Shown piece after piece: positions 15,840-23,605 of a stretch of DNA of 30,539 bases (position 1 is its first letter; each line of letters starts with the position of its first letter). The notes under the pieces were generated by a model. It had not been told where the DNA came from. It made no database searches and saw nothing but the letters and a program-made list of their open reading frames with translations. The translations under genes were made by a program, and so were the position numbers. This DNA comes from Actinomycetota bacterium (GTDB lineage: Bacteria; Actinomycetota; Actinomycetes; Nanopelagicales; Nanopelagicaceae). The stretch lies in assembly GCA_009927705.1 (NCBI GenBank), contig RFMK01000132.1, forward strand, positions 1 to 30,539, given 5' to 3'.

Positions 15840-15844
15840 GCCTA

Positions 15845-17362
15845 ATGACTTCATCAACACCCACTATTCGCGCCACCGACAGCTCAGCAATCAACGACGT
15901 ACTTGTCATTGGATTTTCTCGGGAAGATAAGAGGGGAAAAAAGTCCTTCTCGCTACACAGCGGATCGTTGAAAGTTGATCAGGCCCCTTTGCTGGAAGCG
16001 CTGGAGGATCTCGGAGCCACTGGTGCGGCAGACGAAGTCATCAAGCTCCCTGGGACCACCAATAAATTAGTTGTGCTGACGGGGCTCGGCGAAACTCCAA
16101 AGAACTCAGAATTTGCACACGAGACATTGCGAAGAGCAGCTGGGGCAGCATCACGAACTCTTGCTGGCCATAGCTCTGCGACTTTCGCTCTTCCACACTC
16201 ATCTAGCGCTGAATTCGCTGCGATCGCAGAAGGTGCGCTACTCGGGGCATATGCCTTCGCTGAGTTCCGAGGAAGTTCGAAAGCTGAGCAAAAATTACCG
16301 CTATCAAAGATCTCTATCTACACCAAGATATCGACCAAGACTGATACTGCGAAACTTCTCAAACGGGCCAGCGTGATTGCTAAATACACATTCATAGTCC
16401 GCGACTTGATTAATACTCCGCCAAGCCATCTCACTCCAGATTCTTTCTGCCAGCGTTTTAAGAAACTTGCTTCTGGAACAAAGTTGAAAGTTGAAATTCT
16501 TGATGAGAAGCAACTACGCAAACTTGGCTACGGAGGAATCATTGGCGTTGGCCAGGGATCGGCAAATCCCCCTCGCCTTCTCCGCATTTCTTACCAACCG
16601 ACCAATAAGAATGCGAAGAGATTTGCACTCGTAGGCAAAGGAATCACTTTTGACACTGGCGGATTAGCGTTAAAACCCGCCCAGGGAATGGAAGCGATGA
16701 AGTCGGATATGAGTGGCGCCGCTGTTGTATGCGCCGCTGCACTTGCGATCGCAGAATTACAACTGCCTGTTGCAATTGATGCATGGGCGCCACTGGCTGA
16801 AAATATGGTGAGCGATACCGCAACCCGTCCAAGTGACATCATCACGATCTATGGCGGAAAGACCGTCGAAGTTCTTAATCCAGATGCAGAAGGTCGACTA
16901 GTTCTTGCTGATGCCATGATGAAGGCCGCAGAAATTGGCGCCAAGGCAGGCGGTCTGGATGGGCTTATCGATGTTGCGACGCTTACTGGCGCACAAGTGG
17001 TTGCCCTCGGTAAACGAACAAGTGCGGTAATGACAAACAACGAAAGTTTTTCCCGCCAATTCCTCGACCTGGCCGATCAAACTGGTGAGCAGTTCTGGCC
17101 AATGCCGCTTCCCGAAGAATTACGCGCATCACTTGATTCACCGGTAGCTGATATCGCGAATATCGGAGATCGAATGGGTGGCATGTTGGTGGCTGGACTC
17201 TTCCTCAAGGAATTTGTGGCACCAGAATTGCCATGGCTCCATCTGGATATCGCAGGACCGGCATACAACGATGTAAAGCCACATGGCTACACGCCCGTAG
17301 GCGGAACAGGTGTCGCACTTCGCACTCTTGTCGCGCTTGCCGAGTCCGTAGCATCGCGCTGA
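15845..17362 (+). CDS. pepA: Leucyl aminopeptidase PepA (M17 family)
   Basis: This 505-residue cytosolic metalloaminopeptidase removes N-terminal residues from peptides and works as a hexamer. The C-terminal catalytic domain shows the metal and active-site segments: VGKGITFDTGGLALKP with its lysine and aspartate, MKSDMSGAA, and the family signature NPDAEGRLVLADA. The N-terminal 170 residues are the less conserved macro-like domain. The ATG at 15845 is supported by the leaderless promoter six bases upstream. It corresponds in position to pepB in the mycobacterial arrangement. A short inverted repeat GCATC/GATGC spans the stop codon. Confidence 0.96.
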   Translation: MTSSTPTIRATDSSAINDVLVIGFSREDKRGKKSFSLHSGSLKVDQAPLLEALEDLGATGAADEVIKLPGTTNKLVVLTGLGETPKNSEFAHETLRRAAGAASRTLAGHSSATFALPHSSSAEFAAIAEGALLGAYAFAEFRGSSKAEQKLPLSKISIYTKISTKTDTAKLLKRASVIAKYTFIVRDLINTPPSHLTPDSFCQRFKKLASGTKLKVEILDEKQLRKLGYGGIIGVGQGSANPPRLLRISYQPTNKNAKRFALVGKGITFDTGGLALKPAQGMEAMKSDMSGAAVVCAAALAIAELQLPVAIDAWAPLAENMVSDTATRPSDIITIYGGKTVEVLNPDAEGRLVLADAMMKAAEIGAKAGGLDGLIDVATLTGAQVVALGKRTSAVMTNNESFSRQFLDLADQTGEQFWPMPLPEELRASLDSPVADIANIGDRMGGMLVAGLFLKEFVAPELPWLHLDIAGPAYNDVKPHGYTPVGGTGVALRTLVALAESVASR

Positions 17363-17425
17363 TGCTGGCAGGATTAGCCCAGAAAGCATTCACTGGAAAA
17401 CGAATAAAGACGTGCGAGGTTGATT

Positions 17426-18793
17426 GTGGCGAACTTTGATTTAGTAATCCTTGGTGGCGGTAGTGGCGGATACGCGTGCGCTCTGCGAGCGGCTCAATTG
17501 GGACTCAATGTTGTTCTCATCGAAAAAGATAAATTGGGCGGAACCTGCTTACATCGTGGTTGTATCCCAACCAAAGCCCTTCTCCACGCTGGTGAAATCG
17601 CCGATAACGCACGTCACGCTGGAGAATTTGGCGTTAAAGCAGAATTCCAGTCAATGGACATGGTGGCTGTTAATGCCTATAAAGATGGCGTTATCTCCAA
17701 GCTCCATAAAGGTTTGCAAGGTCTAGTTAAGTCGCGCAACATCACTTATGTCGAAGGTTCTGGAAAACTCGTATCTCGCGACACCGTTGAAGTAAACGGC
17801 CAGCGTTACACCGGAAAGAATGTCGTCTTAGCAACTGGTTCTTACGCTAAAACACTTCCAGGTCTTGATGTCGATGGTAAAACTATTGTCACAAGTGATC
17901 ATGCAATGCACATGACCAGTGTTCCGAAATCAGTCATCGTTCTCGGTGGCGGCGTCATTGGATGTGAGTTTGCTTCGGTCTGGAAATCTTTTGGAGCAGA
18001 AGTCACAATCATTGAAGCGCTCCCCCATCTTGTCGCACTCGAAGATGAGTCATCAAGCAAACAACTTGAGCGAGCCTTCCGTAAACGCGGGATCAATTTT
18101 GAACTCGGCACAAAATTCAAGAGCGCAGCAAAAAACGCGAAAGGCGTGACTGTCACTCTCGAAGATGGAAAGACCTTTGATGCCGAAATTTTTTTGGTAG
18201 CAGTTGGACGCGGTCCGGTTTCAAATGGACTCGGATACGAAGAGCAAGGCATCAAGATGGACCGCGGTTACATTCTGGTTGATGAGAAATGCCGCACGAA
18301 CATCCCAGGTATCTGGGCGGTTGGCGATCTCATTCCAACTTTGCAACTTGCTCACGTGGGTTTTGGAGAAGGAATCTTGGTAGCCGAAGAAATAGCTGGA
18401 TTGAATCCGCGACCTATTAATTACGATGGCGTTCCTCGTGTAACTTATTCGGAACCTGAAGTTGCATCCGTCGGTCTCACAACAGCCGCAGCAAAAGCGC
18501 AAGGTTTCGAAGTTGTTGAATTGAATTATGACCTCGCTGGAAATGGAAAAGCACAGATTCTCAAAACTGCAGGTTCGATCAAATTGGTTTCACAGAAAAA
18601 TGGTCCTGTCCTGGGAATCCACATGGTCGGATCTCGTGTTGGCGAACTTCTCGCTGAGGCGCAATTAATCTTCAACTGGCAGGCAGAAGCGAGTGATGTT
18701 GCGCCGCTTATCCACGCTCACCCAACCCTCTCAGAGGCGATGGGTGAAGCTCATTTGGCGTTGGCTGGAAAACCACTACATGCACATGGATAA
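17426..18793 (+). CDS. lpdA: Dihydrolipoyl dehydrogenase (E3)
   Basis: This 455-residue flavoenzyme reoxidises dihydrolipoyl groups with NAD. The N-terminal FAD-binding glycines (ILGGGSGGYACALRAAQLG), the redox disulfide motif GGTCLHRGCIPTK, the NAD-binding VLGGGVIGCEFASVW and the C-terminal HAHPTLSE with the His-Glu pair are all present. I chose the GTG at 17426 because GAGG lies just upstream at suitable spacing and homology begins directly with ANFDLVILGGG. The TTG at 17420 is a two-codon alternative. The gene precedes the E2 gene by 43 bases, so E3 and E2 are probably made together. Confidence 0.96.
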   Translation: MANFDLVILGGGSGGYACALRAAQLGLNVVLIEKDKLGGTCLHRGCIPTKALLHAGEIADNARHAGEFGVKAEFQSMDMVAVNAYKDGVISKLHKGLQGLVKSRNITYVEGSGKLVSRDTVEVNGQRYTGKNVVLATGSYAKTLPGLDVDGKTIVTSDHAMHMTSVPKSVIVLGGGVIGCEFASVWKSFGAEVTIIEALPHLVALEDESSSKQLERAFRKRGINFELGTKFKSAAKNAKGVTVTLEDGKTFDAEIFLVAVGRGPVSNGLGYEEQGIKMDRGYILVDEKCRTNIPGIWAVGDLIPTLQLAHVGFGEGILVAEEIAGLNPRPINYDGVPRVTYSEPEVASVGLTTAAAKAQGFEVVELNYDLAGNGKAQILKTAGSIKLVSQKNGPVLGIHMVGSRVGELLAEAQLIFNWQAEASDVAPLIHAHPTLSEAMGEAHLALAGKPLHAHG

Positions 18794-18836
18794 TCGCCCC
18801 GTATTGTCGAGCGTCGCGGATCGGAGAAAATAACTC

Positions 18837-20531
18837 ATGACCTTCTCAGTAAAGATGCCAGCTCTCGGTGAGAGCGTGACAGAGGGAACCGTCACTCGTT
18901 GGCTCAAAGCTGAAGGCGATCACGTCGCTCTTGATGAACCACTATTGGAAGTTTCGACCGACAAAGTTGATACAGAGATTCCATCTCCCGCAGCTGGCGT
19001 ACTCCAGAAAATTCTCGTCGCCGTCGACAGTGTCGCTCCAGTCGGCGCGGAACTCGCGCTCATTGCAGATGGCGCAAGCGCACCTGCAACACCTGCTGCG
19101 CCAGTCGCAGCAGCGCCGGTTACGCCAGCTCCTGTCACTCCTCCAACACCAACTCCTGCGTCGGTTCAAAGTGCGCCAGTTCAATCAACACCTGCACCAC
19201 AACAATCTGGTTCTGCAACCGCTGTTGTTATGCCAGCGCTGGGTGAATCGGTAACAGAAGGAACTGTCACACGCTGGCTTAAGAACGTCGGCGATAGCGT
19301 TAACGTTGATGAAGCGTTACTGGAAGTTTCCACCGACAAAGTTGATACTGAAATTCCATCACCTGCATCAGGAGTATTGCTTTCAATTGATGTGCCCGTT
19401 GATTCCACTGTCGCGGTTGGAACAAAGTTGGCATCCATCGGAGCATCTGGTTCTGCTCCTGCATCTGTCCCCACACCTCCAAAAGTTGCTCCGACACCAG
19501 CCCCGGCAGCGCCCCAGCCAGTTGTTGCTCAAGCACCAACTCCTCCACAACCCGTTGCTCCTGCACCTGTTGCGCCTTCGACCAAGTCCTCAGTTCTTGA
19601 CGATTCATATGTGACCCCAATCGTTCGCAAACTCGCTGCTGAGAATGGCGTCGATCTATCGCGCGTTAAAGGAACGGGCGTCGGTGGTCGCATCAGAAAA
19701 GAAGATGTTCTCGCTGCGGTTCCTCGTGTCTCTGCGCCCGCAGTAACTGCAACTTCGACTCCTGTCGCTGCAGCATCTACGCCTAAGAGTGCAGCTCCAA
19801 TTCAAGTTTCACCTCTTCGTGGAACCACAGTCACAATGTCGCGCCTGCGCAAAGTGATTGCTGCACGCATGTTGGAATCACTTCAGGTCAGCGCACAACT
19901 AACAACTGTTATTGAAGTTGATATCACCAAGATTGCGCGACTTCGCGAAAAGGCAAAAGGAAGTTTTGAAACTCGGGAAGGTGTGAAACTCACATTCCTT
20001 CCATTCTTTGCCGTTGCAGTATGTGAAGCTTTGAAGCAGCACCCGGTCGTCAATGCATCTGTTGAAGGTGACCAAATCACTTATCACGGCGCCGAACATC
20101 TTGGTATTGCAGTCGACACAGATCGCGGACTTTTGGTGCCAGTAATTCGCGATGCAGGTGACCTCAATATGGGAGGCATCGCCCGTCGCATCGTTGATGT
20201 TGCTTCACGCACTCGCGATAACAAGATCTCCCCCGATGATCTCGGTGGCGGAACTTTCACCATCACCAACACTGGTTCTCGTGGTGCGCTATTTGATACT
20301 CCAATCATCAATCAACCACAGGTTGCAATTCTTGGTGTTGGCGCTGTCGTCAAACGTCCCATGGTTGTTAAAGGTGAAGATGGCGGGGAGACGATCGCTA
20401 TCCGTTCGATGGTGTACTTGGCGCTTTCCTATGATCATCGAATCGTTGATGGCGCAGATGCCGCTCGATTCCTCAGCACTCTCAAAGAGCGCCTCGAAGA
20501 AGGTCGCTTCGAATCTGATCTAGGACTGTAA
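18837..20531 (+). CDS. sucB: Dihydrolipoamide acyltransferase (E2) with two lipoyl domains
   Basis: This is the E2 core of a 2-oxoacid dehydrogenase, 564 residues. Two lipoyl domains (about residues 2-78 and 128-205) carry the DKV lipoylation sites Lys43 and Lys168. Ala/Pro-rich flexible linkers separate them from each other and from a peripheral subunit-binding domain (about 255-295, YVTPIVRKLAAENGVDL). The catalytic domain ends in YDHRIVDGADAARF, with His534 and Asp538. In Mycobacterium the orthologue at this position, DlaT, serves pyruvate dehydrogenase, so the sucB label does not settle the substrate. GGAG lies ten bases before the ATG. lpdA is upstream, and lipB and lipA are about 5 kb downstream. 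Confidence 0.93.
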   Translation: MTFSVKMPALGESVTEGTVTRWLKAEGDHVALDEPLLEVSTDKVDTEIPSPAAGVLQKILVAVDSVAPVGAELALIADGASAPATPAAPVAAAPVTPAPVTPPTPTPASVQSAPVQSTPAPQQSGSATAVVMPALGESVTEGTVTRWLKNVGDSVNVDEALLEVSTDKVDTEIPSPASGVLLSIDVPVDSTVAVGTKLASIGASGSAPASVPTPPKVAPTPAPAAPQPVVAQAPTPPQPVAPAPVAPSTKSSVLDDSYVTPIVRKLAAENGVDLSRVKGTGVGGRIRKEDVLAAVPRVSAPAVTATSTPVAAASTPKSAAPIQVSPLRGTTVTMSRLRKVIAARMLESLQVSAQLTTVIEVDITKIARLREKAKGSFETREGVKLTFLPFFAVAVCEALKQHPVVNASVEGDQITYHGAEHLGIAVDTDRGLLVPVIRDAGDLNMGGIARRIVDVASRTRDNKISPDDLGGGTFTITNTGSRGALFDTPIINQPQVAILGVGAVVKRPMVVKGEDGGETIAIRSMVYLALSYDHRIVDGADAARFLSTLKERLEEGRFESDLGL

Positions 20532-20542
20532 GCGTTACGCAA

Positions 20543-21436
20543 ATGTCGGTGCCACAGAGAATCGCAGTCACTGGAGCATCGGGCTTAATCGGAACCGCCC
20601 TCATTGGCCATCTCAAATCCGAAGGACATACGGTTCAAAAATTAGTACGCCGCCCCGTTGTTTCTGCCGATGAAGTTTCATGGGATCCTCGCACAGGAAA
20701 CGTAGATCTCGCACCACTTGAAGGTGTGGATGCTGTGATACATCTAGCCGGTGCAAATGTCGGTGATAAGCGATGGACTAAGAAATATCGAGCAGAGATT
20801 CTTAATTCTCGCCTCCTTGGCACCACTGCAATTGCACATGCCGTATCGGAGTTAAAACCACAAGTATTCATCTCATCGAGCGCAATCGGTTGGTATGGAG
20901 AAACCGGCAATCGGGCGGTAACCGAGAATGATCGTCCGGGCGATGATTTCCTTGCCGCTGTCTGTAAAGAGTGGGAAGCCGCCGCCGATATCGCATCACA
21001 TTCCCGAACCGTCAAGATTCGAACTGGCCTCGTTCTTGATCCCACTGGCGGCGCACTTGGAAAAATGTTGCCGCTATTTCGATTTGGACTTGGCGGCAAA
21101 CTCGGAAATGGAAAACAGTGGTGGTCATGGATCACACTCCATGATCAAATCCGCGCAATCTGCTACCTCTTAGAAAAGCAGATTGAAGGTCCAGTAAATC
21201 TCACAGCACCAAATCCTGCGACCAACCAAGAGTTCACTTCTGCGCTTGCTCGCGCGATGCATCGTCCTGCGCTATTTCCAGTTCCTTCATTTGCGCTAAA
21301 AATAGCGCTCGGTGGATTCTCGACCGAAATTCTCGGTTCCAAGAAAGTAATCCCGCAAAAACTTTCTGATGCTGGATTTGTTTTTGATTATCCGCACATC
21401 GCTCCTGCGCTTTCTGCACTTATTGACGAGCAATAA
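20543..21436 (+). CDS. TIGR01777-family NAD-dependent epimerase/dehydratase (SDR-like)
   Basis: The 297-residue protein opens with the Rossmann motif VTGASGLIGTALIGHL. It has the extended-SDR AVIHLAGANVGDKRW segment characteristic of TIGR01777, then the SSSAIGWYGETG active-site region, in which Tyr is kept but the usual YxxxK spacing is not. A C-terminal DUF1731-like part includes GSKKVIPQKLSDAGFVFDYP. The family includes the Mycobacterium protein Rv2216, also located between dlaT and lipB, and the function is not established. It starts eleven bases after the E2 gene and overlaps the convergent flavoprotein gene by 17 bases. Confidence 0.9.
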   Translation: MSVPQRIAVTGASGLIGTALIGHLKSEGHTVQKLVRRPVVSADEVSWDPRTGNVDLAPLEGVDAVIHLAGANVGDKRWTKKYRAEILNSRLLGTTAIAHAVSELKPQVFISSSAIGWYGETGNRAVTENDRPGDDFLAAVCKEWEAAADIASHSRTVKIRTGLVLDPTGGALGKMLPLFRFGLGGKLGNGKQWWSWITLHDQIRAICYLLEKQIEGPVNLTAPNPATNQEFTSALARAMHRPALFPVPSFALKIALGGFSTEILGSKKVIPQKLSDAGFVFDYPHIAPALSALIDEQ

Positions 21437-22574
21437 TCATTTCCGCGGCCATTCGTCCGCTTCGCAACGCTCCTTGTTGGGCTGGAATCGAATAACTATC
21501 CCCAGCGAGAAAGATTCGCTCAGAGATCATTTGCGGAATTTCTAGTGGTTTCTTTGGGCCATGAAAGGGCAGTGACTCCGCGATTTCATAATGTCTCAGA
21601 TATTGAATTTCCGATGCAGAAATTCGCCAGGTAGCCGCTATCGCCTTTATCGCTTCTTCTTCGGAAATCTTCTGCAAAGTGGTGGATGAGATCAAAGTCT
21701 GATCACTAGGTGCATAACTCGGGGCAATATTCGAAATGGCAAGAGAATTGATAAATGGCTCGTGGTGAAGAATTTTGAGGAATTTACTAGTTGCTGCTCC
21801 CTTAGGAACAGCGTGATACCACGTCCATGAAGGGTTCATTGATAGATCAGGTTGTGAAGCCAAATGTCGAGTCGTCTTCGGATCCGCGGCAATTACAATG
21901 AAGTCGGCTCTCAACTCTCCTTCGCTAGTTGAGACACTTCCTTCTCTTGCGACGTCGACAGAACAGTTAAAGCGAATATTCAAGCCGTGAGAAAGTTGCC
22001 GTGGAAGTTCACCCATGCCTAGGGCAGGTACTCCTGGCCTTCCTTTCATAAACCATCGTAGAAGTTCGTGCGCCATCGCTGATGAAACATGATCTGAATC
22101 GGTCAGAAATACGCCATCGAGGAATCCTTTAACTACTCCTCGATAGAAATTGCCACTTGATTTCATTGTTTCTCCAAGAGCGTTGTCTTGTGGTTTTCTT
22201 GCAATGAAAGCTAGAAATGCGAACTTCTCTCTAAGTGAGCCCGATGTTTCAGAAAGATCGTCTTTGAGGTACTTGAGACTCTCTCGTGGGTCTCCGATCA
22301 AACACGTCTTTCCATCGAGCTCAATTTCAAATCCTTTTGGAAGGTGCTGCAAATCCAGTTCGTGCATAATCTTCAACTTTTGCACTTCTTCGTATGCTGG
22401 ATTCAACACTTGGAAACCATGATCTAATCGAAACCCATCGACTACATCGGTTTTTACTCGCCCACCAACACGATCTGATTTCTCAAGGATTTCGACTTCG
22501 AATCCACTTTCCTGCAGGACCCGTGCACATGCAAGCCCAGCAAGGCCGGCACCAATGACAATTGCTGACGGCAT
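21420..22574 (-). CDS. FAD-dependent amine-oxidase-like oxidoreductase
   Basis: This 384-residue flavoprotein begins with the dinucleotide-binding motif VIGAGLAGLACARVLQESG. A glutamate after the second strand and the GG doublet motif DRVGGRVKTD follow, as in the monoamine oxidase, protoporphyrinogen oxidase and phytoene desaturase superfamily. The C-terminal RIFLAGDSYSIPAQQGALRSG is the second FAD-contacting motif. The substrate cannot be told from sequence. The length is shorter than most carotenoid desaturases. Its ATG overlaps the stop of the Gfo/Idh gene by one base (TAATG), placing it last in a three-gene operon headed by the MMPL transporter. Confidence 0.85.
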   Translation of the reverse strand: MPSAIVIGAGLAGLACARVLQESGFEVEILEKSDRVGGRVKTDVVDGFRLDHGFQVLNPAYEEVQKLKIMHELDLQHLPKGFEIELDGKTCLIGDPRESLKYLKDDLSETSGSLREKFAFLAFIARKPQDNALGETMKSSGNFYRGVVKGFLDGVFLTDSDHVSSAMAHELLRWFMKGRPGVPALGMGELPRQLSHGLNIRFNCSVDVAREGSVSTSEGELRADFIVIAADPKTTRHLASQPDLSMNPSWTWYHAVPKGAATSKFLKILHHEPFINSLAISNIAPSYAPSDQTLISSTTLQKISEEEAIKAIAATWRISASEIQYLRHYEIAESLPFHGPKKPLEIPQMISERIFLAGDSYSIPAQQGALRSGRMAAEMIIARQ

Positions 22575-23590
22575 TAGCGGATAGAAATGTCTCGCGCTTG
22601 ATCGATGATACGTGCAACGTTGAGTGCAAATTCTCGTGTGACTGGGAGTTGGCTACCTATTTCTAGGCTTTCGCGCACCAGACCATAGAAAGTTGGATAG
22701 GAACCAGGAACTCCCTGATAACTAAAGGAATCAGTTCCTTTATGGATCCGAGCTTCGCTGGTGATTTCCATCGGAGGAAGCCAAGTATTGGCAGCAGATT
22801 TAAAACCATTACGAAGTAATTCTTCTTGTCGATCAAGCTCCACAATAACAAGCGAACCCTTGTCGCCGCTGAGTCGAAGTTTTGGGCCAGGTGCACCGAC
22901 AATGGCGCTTGCCGAAAGATACGAATCAACACCGGAGTCATGTTTTAGCACCAGAACAACGTCGTCGTTTGAGGCACCTCTAATTTCGCGAACAGAAGAG
23001 TGAACGAGTTGAGCTGGGCCAAACCAATCAAGAGCGGTAGAGACCAGATGAGTTTGAAGATCAAGGAGTAAGCCACCACCAACTTCGGGGCTGGAATTTT
23101 CTCGCCAGGCAGCAGGATTTAACTCAGGACGGAATCTTTCAAAACGAGAATCTGCTCTAAAAACTTGGCCAAGTACTCCTTCTTTCAATGCTTTCTTTAT
23201 CGTGAGCGAGTCTGAATCCCAGAGACGATTGAAAAAGACCGTGATTGGAACGTTATGGTGATCTGCATGATCAAAGAGAGCGAGCGTTTCATAGTAATCA
23301 CGTCCCATTGGCTTATCGACGACGGTTGCAATTCCAGCATCAATTGCCGCACGTGCGTGGTCTGCATGCACCTCATTGGTTGAGGCCACAACGATAAGGT
23401 CGAGATCTTCCGCAACGAGCTCGTCGATGGAATTGACGAGAATAGCGCTGGGAAAATCTTCATGCGCCGCTGCTTTTTTCTCTATTGAACGCGCACAGAT
23501 CGCAGTCACCTCGAATCCCGCACTCACCAGAGTTGGGGCATGGAAATAACGACCGGCTAGTCCAAATCCAACTATTCCGGCACGCATCAT
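22574..23590 (-). CDS. Gfo/Idh/MocA-family NAD(P)-dependent oxidoreductase
   Basis: This is a two-domain dehydrogenase of about 338 residues. The N-terminal Rossmann fold starts AGIVGFGLAGRYFHAPTL and contains VVASTNEVHADHARAAIDAG. The family's catalytic-lysine motif appears as VVDKPMGRDYYE (DKP for EKP). The C-terminal domain includes GGGLLLDLQTHLVSTALDWFG, with the expected Asp and His. Such enzymes oxidise or reduce sugars, inositols or related compounds. The start is ambiguous among a TTG at 23593, an ATG at 23590 and an ATG at 23587. It lies 13-16 bases after the MMPL gene. Confidence 0.9.
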   Translation of the reverse strand: MMRAGIVGFGLAGRYFHAPTLVSAGFEVTAICARSIEKKAAAHEDFPSAILVNSIDELVAEDLDLIVVASTNEVHADHARAAIDAGIATVVDKPMGRDYYETLALFDHADHHNVPITVFFNRLWDSDSLTIKKALKEGVLGQVFRADSRFERFRPELNPAAWRENSSPEVGGGLLLDLQTHLVSTALDWFGPAQLVHSSVREIRGASNDDVVLVLKHDSGVDSYLSASAIVGAPGPKLRLSGDKGSLVIVELDRQEELLRNGFKSAANTWLPPMEITSEARIHKGTDSFSYQGVPGSYPTFYGLVRESLEIGSQLPVTREFALNVARIIDQARDISIR

Positions 23591-23605
23591 CAATGAGGAA
23601 ACGGT

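Noticed and set aside
17351..17365. GCATC/GATGC inverted repeat over the pepA stop, considered as a terminator.
   Set aside because: The arms are only five bases and no T-tract follows. lpdA may be transcribed from pepA.
18837..19460. A direct DNA repeat of about 375-base period.
   Set aside because: It is explained by the two lipoyl domains of the E2 protein and is not a mobile or CRISPR repeat.
20635..21135. A 166-codon open frame opposite the TIGR01777 gene.
   Set aside because: It is a long antisense frame rich in Arg, Ser and Pro, as expected from reading the reverse of a coding gene. No family features or promoter were seen.
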